Shown: positions 1 to 4,983 of the stretch, in pieces | Layout: every line of letters begins with the position of its first letter | How positions within the stretch are numbered: position 1 is the stretch's first letter | Source of the DNA: an uncultured Collinsella sp. | GTDB taxonomy: Bacteria > Actinomycetota > Coriobacteriia > Coriobacteriales > Coriobacteriaceae | Assembly: GCA_958448375.1 (NCBI GenBank) | Contig: CAUDDU010000074.1 | Location: 1 to 5,660, forward strand | Length of the DNA stretch: 5,660 nucleotides | Direction of reading: 5' to 3' | The notes under the pieces: generated by a model | The model's database searches: none | The model's input: only the letters and a program-made list of their open reading frames with translations | What the model was told of the DNA's origin: nothing | Made by a program: the position numbers and the translations under genes

Positions 1-1538
1 CGGATCTTGGCGTCGGTCTTGGTGTCGACGGCGCTGGTGGAGTCGTCCAGGATCAAGATCTTGGGGCGACGCAGCAGGGCACGCGCAATGCACAGACGCT
101 GCTTCTGACCGCCGGAGACATTGGAGCCGCCCTGTTCGATCCAGGTGTCATAGCCCTTGGGGAAGCCGTCGACAAACTCGTCGGCGCAGGCCAGATGTGC
201 CGCCTCGCGGACTTCCTCGTCGGTGGCGTTCGGGTCGCCCCAACGCAGGTTCTCGGCAATCGTGCCGCTAAACAGCACGTTTTTCTGCAGCACCATGGCC
301 ACCTGGTGGCGCAGGGCGTCCAAGTCGTAGTCGCGCACATCCACGCCGCCCACGCGCACGGTACCCTCGGTGGTGTCGTACAGACGGGCGATGAGGTTTA
401 CAAGCGTGGACTTGGCCGAGCCGGTGCCGCCGATGATGCCGATGGTCTCGCCGCTCTTAATGTGCAGGTCGATATCGTCGAGCGCCTGGCGCTTTGCATG
501 CGCGGAATACTTAAAGCTCACGTGGTCAAAGTCGATGGAGCCGTCGGCAACCTCGAGCACGGGCTCGGCGGGATTGGCGATCGTGGGCTCGGCGGCCAGC
601 ACCTCGGTGATGCGGTGCGCCGATTCGTCGGCCATGGTCACCATGACAAAAATCATCGACAGCTGCATCAGGCTCATGAGGATCTGGAAGCCATAGGTAA
701 AGATCGAGGAGAGCTGGCCCACGTCGAACAGCGTTCCCTGGCTTGTGATGATGAGCTTGGAGCCCAGGTAGATGATGACGACAAACGCGCCGTTGACGCA
801 GATGTTCATCATGGGGTTGTTAAAGGCGAGCAGCTTTTCGGCGCGGGTGAAGTCCATCTGGACGTCGCGTGCGGCGGTCGCGAACTTCTCCTTCTCAAAG
901 TCTTCGCGCACATAGCTCTTGACCACGCGCATGCCGGTGACGTTTTCCTCGACGGACTCGTTAAGGGCGTCGTACTTGTGGAACACACGCGAGAAGATGG
1001 GGCGCACCTTAAAGATGATAAAGAACAGTCCAAAGCCCAGCAGCGGAATGATGATCAGGTAGACCATGGCAACGCTGCCGCCCATGATAAACGCCATAGT
1101 AAAGGCGAAGATCAATACCAGCGGCGCGCGCACGGCGATGCGGATGATCATCATAAAGGCCTGCTGCACGTTGTTGATGTCGGTGGTCAGGCGCGTGACG
1201 AGCGAGGAGCTCGAGAACTCATCGATGTTGGCAAAGCTGAACGTCTGGATCTTGTAGAACAGGTCGTGACGCAGGTTCTTGGCGAAGCCGCAGCTCGCAT
1301 GGCTGCAGGTGACGCCGGCAGCGGCGCCAAAAGCAAGCGATGTCAGCGCGATGAGCACCAAAAAGCTTGCGGTGGGAAGCATCTCGGCTACGGTGGCGCC
1401 GTCTTTGATGGCGTCGATCAGGTTGGCGGTGATAAATGGAATCAGCATCTCGCAGAGCACCTCGCCAAGTACGAGCAACGGCGTGGCAACGGTGACTTTC
1501 ATATAGTCGCGGATGCTGCCCATGAGGGTTTTAATCAT
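1..1538 (-). CDS. ABC exporter half-transporter, permease fused to ATPase (3' end cut by window edge)
   Basis: This is a type IV (ABCB/MsbA-like) exporter subunit in the inner membrane; such proteins use ATP to push drugs, lipids or peptides out. The 512 codons seen are most of a usual ~580. An N-terminal membrane domain has about six helices, near residues 15-44, 52-76, 131-153, 155-176, 246-265 and 282-302. The ATPase domain follows: A-loop Tyr344, Walker A GGTGSAKST (370-378), Q-loop Gln418, signature SGGQ (475-478), Walker B ILILD (494-498) and D-loop SAVD (502-505). Asp499 replaces the catalytic Glu, and Ala375 replaces the third P-loop Gly. Such degenerate sites are typical of one half of heterodimeric exporters (BmrC/BmrD, TM287/288), so a partner is expected beyond the left edge; this is inference. 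The H-loop is off the window. The ATG overlaps the marR end by 8 bp and has a GGGAGG site 6 nt upstream. Substrate unknown; multidrug export is the likeliest role given the MarR neighbour. Confidence 0.95.
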   Translation of the reverse strand, partial: MIKTLMGSIRDYMKVTVATPLLVLGEVLCEMLIPFITANLIDAIKDGATVAEMLPTASFLVLIALTSLAFGAAAGVTCSHASCGFAKNLRHDLFYKIQTFSFANIDEFSSSSLVTRLTTDINNVQQAFMMIIRIAVRAPLVLIFAFTMAFIMGGSVAMVYLIIIPLLGFGLFFIIFKVRPIFSRVFHKYDALNESVEENVTGMRVVKSYVREDFEKEKFATAARDVQMDFTRAEKLLAFNNPMMNICVNGAFVVIIYLGSKLIITSQGTLFDVGQLSSIFTYGFQILMSLMQLSMIFVMVTMADESAHRITEVLAAEPTIANPAEPVLEVADGSIDFDHVSFKYSAHAKRQALDDIDLHIKSGETIGIIGGTGSAKSTLVNLIARLYDTTEGTVRVGGVDVRDYDLDALRHQVAMVLQKNVLFSGTIAENLRWGDPNATDEEVREAAHLACADEFVDGFPKGYDTWIEQGGSNVSGGQKQRLCIARALLRRPKILILDDSTSAVDTKTDAKI

Positions 1539-2037
1539 CCAATTCCTCCCAAGTTTTGCGGATTTTCTCGAGCATTTCGGCGAGCTGCTCGCGCTCGTCG
1601 TGGGTGAGGGCGCTAAAGGCCTGCTCTCTAAAGCGAATGCGGGCGGCCTGGTCGATACGGGCGTTTTCCCGGCCGGTTTCGGTCAGGCGAATGGTGAGTT
1701 GCCGTCGATCCTTGGGGTTACGGCTGCGCTCAATGAGGCCGTTGACCTCGAGCTTGGACAAGATCTCGGAAAGTGACCCCGGCTTGAGGTCAAAGTGCAT
1801 GCCGAGTTCCTGCTGCGACATCTCGCCGCCGGGCTGCTTGGCCAGCAGGCAGATGATGGGCGCCTTGCCGGATACGCCTCCGCCATGAAAATGCATGTAA
1901 TGGCCGCAAAAGCCCAGGCCATTGAGGATGCGCTTGGCAAGCTTGTCTTCTGAGCTAACCGCTTCGGGTGCATCCGCCGGCTGTGACGGGTCGCCGCCGG
2001 GCTCGTGCGAACAAAGGTTAAGAGGTTCATCGCACAT
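1531..2037 (-). CDS. MarR-family transcriptional regulator
   Basis: A 168-residue winged-helix repressor of the MarR family, which typically binds palindromic operators as a dimer and lets go when it binds a small ligand or is oxidised. After a variable N-terminus (1-30), the DNA-binding core runs from about residue 58 to 120: helix KAPIICLLAK, the helix-turn-helix around MSQQELGMHFDLKPGSLSEI (73-92), and a wing with the family's DRR motif (110-112) followed by the LTIRLT strand. A charged C-terminal helix (about 145-166) would form the dimer interface. A Cys/His cluster, C44, H46, H49 and H51, sits just before the core. The ATG at 2037 is fixed by an in-frame TAA two codons upstream; AAGGAG lies 12 nt before it, a rather long spacing. 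First gene of an operon with the ABC exporter, so it most likely represses itself and the pump. Ligand unknown. Confidence 0.93.
   Translation of the reverse strand: MCDEPLNLCSHEPGGDPSQPADAPEAVSSEDKLAKRILNGLGFCGHYMHFHGGGVSGKAPIICLLAKQPGGEMSQQELGMHFDLKPGSLSEILSKLEVNGLIERSRNPKDRRQLTIRLTETGRENARIDQAARIRFREQAFSALTHDEREQLAEMLEKIRKTWEELDD
1545..1550 (-). promoter_or_regulatory. Ribosome binding site of the ABC gene, inside the marR 3' end
   Basis: GGGAGG on the minus strand, 6 nt before the ATG at 1538 and within the last codons of marR. It decides the ABC start and, with the 8-bp gene overlap, suggests translational coupling between repressor and exporter. Confidence 0.75.
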
Positions 2038-2049
2038 GAATTAGTGTTG

Positions 2050-2055
2050 CTCCTT
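2050..2055 (-). promoter_or_regulatory. Ribosome binding site of marR
   Basis: AAGGAG on the minus strand, 12 nt upstream of the ATG at 2037. The spacing is longer than ideal, but no other in-frame start is possible upstream because TAA lies two codons before the ATG. Weak translation would suit a repressor. Confidence 0.55.
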
Positions 2056-2058
2056 TCT

Positions 2059-2094
2059 TTAGTTAGGTAGTGGAATTGTTTTGTGCCTAACCAA
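2059..2094. promoter_or_regulatory. Imperfect palindrome, candidate MarR autoregulatory operator
   Basis: On the plus strand, arms TTAGTTAGGTA (2059-2069) and TGCCTAACCAA (2084-2094) match as inverted repeats at 9 of 11 positions, with perfect GTTAGG/CCTAAC cores. The outer end of the right arm overlaps the -10 box of the marR promoter, and the rest covers the expected transcription start and early leader, so a bound protein would block transcription. The arm centres are about 25 bp apart, wider than in many MarR operators. That leaves room for two dimers or for a different regulator. Assignment to the local MarR protein is inference. Confidence 0.5.
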
Positions 2095-2121
2095 TCTAGG
2101 AGCATGAGAAATGAATGTCAA
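2093..2121 (-). promoter_or_regulatory. Sigma70-type promoter of the marR-ABC operon
   Basis: Read on the minus strand, a perfect -35 box TTGACA (2121-2116) is followed after exactly 17 bp by TAGATT (2098-2093; 4 of 6 to TATAAT). Transcription should start near 2086, leaving a leader of about 50 nt before the marR ATG. This is the best-scoring promoter by eye in the window. Confidence 0.7.
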
Positions 2122-2136
2122 GGTACCAAACTAGTG

Positions 2137-2164
2137 GTTACGCGGTTTTACCAAACCGCGTAAC
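2137..2164. repeat. Perfect 12-bp inverted repeat with 4-nt loop
   Basis: Arm GTTACGCGGTTT (2137-2148), loop TACC, arm AAACCGCGTAAC (2153-2164), with no mismatch. It lies 15 bp behind the marR -35 box. Neither strand has a T-run after the stem, and no gene runs into it from either side, so an intrinsic terminator is unlikely. It may be the outer end of a small mobile or REP-like element, or a protein-binding palindrome. Confidence 0.8.
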
Positions 2165-2177
2165 GGCTCGACGCTGC

Positions 2178-2277
2178 AAACCCGCCAGAGCGGCAATCTG
2201 CCTTTCAACTTCGGCGGCATGACCAGAAGGTCAATGCCGCCTCGTTTCAGGGCACCTTGCTCGCCCTGGCGGGCTTT
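2178..2277. repeat. Nested imperfect palindrome of about 100 bp (REP/MITE-like or structured RNA)
   Basis: The inner hairpin is near perfect: GGCGGCATGACC (2213-2224), loop AGAA, then GGTC-A-ATGCCGCC (2229-2241), 12 pairs with one bulged A. An outer stem pairs CCCGCCAG (2181-2188) with CTGGCGGG (2266-2273), extended by AAA/TTT across one bulged base. The arms between them are only partly complementary. No start with a ribosome binding site and no recognisable protein is seen here. Identity as a repeated element is inference; a copy search in the parent genome would settle it. Confidence 0.65.
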
Positions 2278-2320
2278 CGCTGTTCGCGCCAAAACATCGG
2301 CGTTGCCATAGCCCAGATGC

Positions 2321-2367
2321 GGCACTTGGGGACGTTCCTTTTGTGCCGGCACTTGGGGACGGTCCTT
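2321..2367. repeat. Two tandem GGCACTTGGGGACG-type repeats
   Basis: Two 20-bp units, 2321-2340 and 2348-2367, differ at one base (GACGTTCCTT against GACGGTCCTT) and are spaced 27 bp apart. GGCAC at the start of the first unit can pair with GTGCC at 2343-2347, and GGA with TCC inside it, giving a small hairpin per unit. This layout recalls REP sequences mobilised by RAYT (TnpA_REP) transposases; similar strings are, from memory, common in Collinsella-type genomes. No transposase gene lies in the window. Confidence 0.65.
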
Positions 2368-2382
2368 GCAGCAATCTGTCGA

Positions 2383-2412
2383 TTGAACGTCGTTGTGCGT
2401 TCGCGCTATCAT
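2383..2412 (+). promoter_or_regulatory. Candidate feoAB promoter
   Basis: TTGAAC (2383-2388; 4 of 6 to consensus), 18 bp, then TATCAT (2407-2412; 5 of 6). Transcription would begin near 2419, just before the palindrome at 2425-2453. A rival -10 box, TACAAT (2420-2425; 5 of 6), abuts the palindrome but has no well-spaced -35 box. The true start could be either. Confidence 0.45.
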
Positions 2413-2424
2413 GCATGGTTACAA

Positions 2425-2453
2425 TTGGTTAGCCGTGGCAAACGGTTAGCCAA
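2425..2453. promoter_or_regulatory. 29-bp palindrome upstream of feoAB: candidate operator or leader hairpin
   Basis: Arm TTGGTTAGCCGT (2425-2436), loop GGCAA, arm ACGGTTAGCCAA (2442-2453). As DNA 10 of 12 positions are complementary. As RNA all 12 pair, the other two being G-U. It also holds GGTTAGCC as a direct repeat 17 bp apart (2427 and 2444). GGTTAGCC matches the left core of the DtxR/IdeR consensus (TTAGGTTAGSCTAACCTAA, S = G or C), a fitting regulator for iron uptake in actinobacteria, but the right halves do not match well. Binding by a metal regulator or by the adjacent MarR protein is inference. Confidence 0.55.
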
Positions 2454-2463
2454 GGTAAACTAA

Positions 2464-2505
2464 ATGCAACGCCCTGTGGGCGTCGGGGGAGGAGCACGGA
2501 CGTGA
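2464..2505 (+). other. Possible 13-codon leader ORF overlapping the feoAB start
   Basis: ATG at 2464 opens a 13-residue frame (MQRPVGVGGGART) whose TGA (2503-2505) overlaps the feoAB GTG (2502-2504) as GTGA. A weak AAGG lies 8 nt upstream of the ATG. The GTGA overlap is typical of translationally coupled genes, but a frame this short can arise by chance, and it includes the feoAB ribosome binding site. Low confidence that it is translated. Confidence 0.2.
2469..2494 (+). promoter_or_regulatory. Leader hairpin and strong ribosome binding site of feoAB
   Basis: ACGCCC (2469-2474), loop TGT, GGGCGT (2478-2483) form a perfect 6-bp stem that ends one base before GGGGGAGGAG (2485-2494). The GGAGGAG core is 7 nt from the GTG at 2502, and this strong site decides that start over any internal ATG. 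The hairpin may keep the site free or, by alternative pairing, hide it. Confidence 0.6.
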
Positions 2506-4862
2506 AGCTCGATACGCTCGAGATTGGAAAGGACGCCGTTGTCGCATCGGTGGCATCGGACGATCAGGCACTCCGACAGCATATTTTGGACATGGGTCTA
2601 ACGCCGGGCACCGAAGTCACCATGATGAAGTACGCCCCCATGGGTGACCCGCTCGAGATCCGCCTACGTGGCTACGAGTTGACGCTGCGCAAGGACGATG
2701 CCGCACGCATTGAGCTCGTGGATGTGCACGACACCGATACCGGCCCGCGCGTTAACGCCGCAATCGGCACGACGGACCACCCGGCCCTGGGCGAGGGGAC
2801 GTATTCACCCCGTGCGGCAAAAACGGCCGTGCCCGAGGGCGCGCCGCTGCATTTTGCCCTTGCCGGTAACCAAAACTGCGGCAAGACCACGCTGTTCAAC
2901 CAGCTTACGGGCTCCAACCAGCACGTCGGTAACTTTCCCGGCGTGACGGTCGACCGCAAGGACGGCACCATTCGCAACCACCCCGAGGCGAGCGTTACCG
3001 ACCTGCCCGGCATTTACTCCCTGTCGCCGTACACAGGCGAAGAAGTCGTGAGCCGTCAGTTCATCCTCGACGAGCGCCCGGACGCCATCATCGACATCAT
3101 TGACGCCACCAACATCGAGCGCAACCTGTACCTGACGCTGCAGCTTATGGAGCTCGACCGCCCCATGGTCATCGCGCTCAACATGATGGACGAGGTGACG
3201 GCCAACGGCGGCGCCGTGGACGTCAACCTGCTCGAGAGCCTGCTGGGCGTGCCCGTTGTCCCCATTAGCGCTGCCCGCAACGAGGGTATCGGCGAGCTGG
3301 TGGATCATGCCTTGCACGTGGCGCGGTTCCGCGAGCGTCCCGGTCGCCTGGACTTTTGCGCACCCGATGGTCCAGACGGCGGTGCGCTGCATCGCTGCAT
3401 CCACGGCATCGCCAACCTTATCGAGGACCATGCCGCGACGGCGCACATTCCCGTGCGTTTTGCGGCGACCAAGCTGGTTGAGGGCGACGAGCTGGTGACC
3501 GAGGCGCTTCACCTGGATCGCAACGAGCTCGACGCTATCGAGCACATCATTACTCAGATGGAGGGCGAGGCCGGCACCGACCGCCTGTCCGCGCTGGCCG
3601 ATATGCGCTTTTGCTTTATCGGCGACGTGTGTGGGCGCTGCGTCGTCAAACCGCACGAGAGCCGCGAGCACGTGCGCTCCGTCAAGATCGACCGCATCCT
3701 GACGGGCCGCTACACGGCCATTCCGGCGTTCCTGGTGATCATGGGCCTCGTCTTTTGGCTGACGTTTGGCGTGATCGGCGCGGCGTTGCAGGGGCTCATG
3801 GAGGACGGCATCGCTGTCATCATCGCCTCGGCCGATGCGGGCCTCAAGGCGTTCGGAACCAACGACGTGGTGCGCTCGCTGGCTGTCGACGGCGTGCTTA
3901 CGGGCGTGGGCAGCGTGCTGACCTTCCTTCCGATTATCGTCGTGCTCTTCTTGTTCCTCTCCATTCTGGAAGACTCCGGATACATGGCACGCGTGGCCTT
4001 TGTCATGGATAAGGTGTTGCGTCGCTTTGGCCTGTCGGGCCGCAGCTTCGTGCCCATGCTCGTCGGTTTTGGCTGCACCGTGCCGGCTATCATGTCGACC
4101 CGTACGCTCCCATCCGAGCACGACCGCAAGATGACGGTCATGCTCACGCCGTTCATGAGCTGTTCGGCCAAGTTGCCGGTCTACGGTTTGCTGTGCGGGG
4201 CGTTTTTCCCGCAGGCGACAGTTCCCGCCATGGTCTCGCTCTATCTGATTGGCATTGCGGTCGGTTGCATCGCGGCTTTGGTGCTCAACCGCACGGCATT
4301 TAAGGGCGACCCGGTGCCGTTTATCATGGAGTTGCCCAATTACCGCCTGCCGAGTGTCAAGACGACGGTGATGCTGGCATGGGATAAGGCCAAAGACTTT
4401 ATTACCAAGGCCTTTACCATTATCTTTGCCGCTACGGTGGTCATCTGGTTCCTGCAGACGTTCGATATCCGCTTTAACGTGGTCGCTGACCAGTCGCAAA
4501 GCCTGCTTGCCGGTCTGGGTAGCATCATCGCGCCGGTGTTGGCCCCGCTCGGTTTTGGCGACTGGCGCGCATCCACGGCGCTCGTCACCGGACTTATCGC
4601 CAAGGAGAGCGTCATCTCGACGCTCACGGTGCTTCTGGGCGCAACCTCTCCCGCGGCACTGTCAGCCATGTTTTCGCCGTTTACCGCCTACGTGTTCCTG
4701 GTCTTTACGCTGCTGTACCCGCCTTGCGTGGCGTCCATCGGCGCCGTCAAGAGCGAGTTGGGCGCGCGCTATGCCGTGGCCGTATTCGCGTTTCAGGTGA
4801 CGGTCGCCTGGGTCGTGGCGTTTGTCGTGCATTCGGCGGGCATATTGCTGGGGTTGGCTTAG
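2502..4862 (+). CDS. feoB: Fused FeoA-FeoB ferrous iron transporter
   Basis: A 786-residue inner-membrane Fe(II) importer gated by a G-protein domain. Residues 1-75 are a FeoA domain (SH3-like; core MGLTPGTEVTMMKYAPMGDP, 31-50), normally a separate small protein that assists FeoB. A linker (about 76-115) leads to the GTPase: G1 GNQNCGKTT (122-130; Gln where E. coli has Pro), G2 Thr149 in NFPGVTVD, G3 DLPG (167-170), G4 NMMD (227-230), G5 SAARNEG (256-262). The helical spacer runs to about 395. The membrane part (405-785) has the FeoB marks EDSGYMARVAF (490-500), the gate cysteine C525 in GFGCTVPA, SCSAKLPVY (553-561), AKESV (700-704) and C742 in YPPCVASIGAVKSE. All GTPase motifs are present, so it should be active. 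Manganese transport is possible, as for some FeoB proteins. No feoC follows. Confidence 0.97.
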   Translation: MKLDTLEIGKDAVVASVASDDQALRQHILDMGLTPGTEVTMMKYAPMGDPLEIRLRGYELTLRKDDAARIELVDVHDTDTGPRVNAAIGTTDHPALGEGTYSPRAAKTAVPEGAPLHFALAGNQNCGKTTLFNQLTGSNQHVGNFPGVTVDRKDGTIRNHPEASVTDLPGIYSLSPYTGEEVVSRQFILDERPDAIIDIIDATNIERNLYLTLQLMELDRPMVIALNMMDEVTANGGAVDVNLLESLLGVPVVPISAARNEGIGELVDHALHVARFRERPGRLDFCAPDGPDGGALHRCIHGIANLIEDHAATAHIPVRFAATKLVEGDELVTEALHLDRNELDAIEHIITQMEGEAGTDRLSALADMRFCFIGDVCGRCVVKPHESREHVRSVKIDRILTGRYTAIPAFLVIMGLVFWLTFGVIGAALQGLMEDGIAVIIASADAGLKAFGTNDVVRSLAVDGVLTGVGSVLTFLPIIVVLFLFLSILEDSGYMARVAFVMDKVLRRFGLSGRSFVPMLVGFGCTVPAIMSTRTLPSEHDRKMTVMLTPFMSCSAKLPVYGLLCGAFFPQATVPAMVSLYLIGIAVGCIAALVLNRTAFKGDPVPFIMELPNYRLPSVKTTVMLAWDKAKDFITKAFTIIFAATVVIWFLQTFDIRFNVVADQSQSLLAGLGSIIAPVLAPLGFGDWRASTALVTGLIAKESVISTLTVLLGATSPAALSAMFSPFTAYVFLVFTLLYPPCVASIGAVKSELGARYAVAVFAFQVTVAWVVAFVVHSAGILLGLA

Positions 4863-4903
4863 TTATTTATTGACGGCGCAGCCTCTGTGTATCGAATTGT
4901 TTT

Positions 4904-4938
4904 CGGCCCTGTATCTGTTGCTGACGGATGCGGGGCCG
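4904..4938 (+). terminator. Candidate feoAB terminator hairpin
   Basis: Arm CGGCCCTGTATCTG (4904-4917), loop TTGCTGA, arm CGGATGCGGGGCCG (4925-4938): 14 pairs, three of them G-U on the plus-strand transcript. It begins 41 bp after the feoAB stop. The downstream tract is poor (TTGCTATAT), so termination may be partial. The three wobbles become A-C mismatches on the other strand, which points to a role in plus-strand RNA. Confidence 0.5.
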
Positions 4939-4950
4939 TTGCTATATAAT
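4921..4950 (+). promoter_or_regulatory. Promoter of the MFS efflux gene
   Basis: A perfect -10 box TATAAT (4945-4950) lies 18 bp after CTGACG (4921-4926; 4 of 6 to TTGACA). Transcription should start near 4957, giving a leader of about 27 nt. The -35 box lies in the loop and right arm of the hairpin at 4904-4938. The gene therefore probably has its own promoter, with possible read-through from feoAB. Confidence 0.6.
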
Positions 4951-4983
4951 CGCCTCCGCTCAAAATGATTGGAGACGTTATAT

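Noticed and set aside
195..1607. 470-codon open frame on the plus strand opposite the ABC and marR genes
   Set aside because: It is the mirror of real minus-strand genes in GC-rich DNA. Its protein is rich in His, Asp and Gly, with no recognisable domain, while the opposite strand carries clear ABC motifs.
2137..2164. Intrinsic terminator
   Set aside because: No T-run follows the stem on either strand, and both flanking operons run away from it.
2321..2367. Tandem repeats as a CRISPR array
   Set aside because: There are only two units, the gap between them is 7 bp, too short for a spacer, and no cas gene is nearby.
2131..2412. 93-codon minus-strand frame through the intergenic block
   Set aside because: It spans the hairpins and the tandem repeats, so it shows repeated peptide pieces (RPQVP twice) that only reflect the DNA repeats. 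No good ribosome site was seen before its ATG, which lies in the feo -10 box.
2411..2449. 12-codon frame starting ATGCATGGT upstream of feoAB
   Set aside because: Its ATG overlaps the -10 box and would lie upstream of the expected transcript start; no ribosome binding site precedes it.
2257..2463. 68-codon plus-strand frame before feoAB
   Set aside because: It runs across repeats, promoter and palindrome, lacks a ribosome binding site, and resembles no family.
2038..2501. tRNA or known riboswitch in the intergenic region
   Set aside because: I found no tRNA cloverleaf with a T-loop signature and could not recognise any riboswitch core; the structure seen is simple hairpins and repeats.
2805..4499. 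564-codon open frame on the minus strand opposite feoAB
   Set aside because: Same cause: the opposite strand codes for FeoB with all its motifs. The antisense protein is a run of His, Arg, Asp and Val with no domain.
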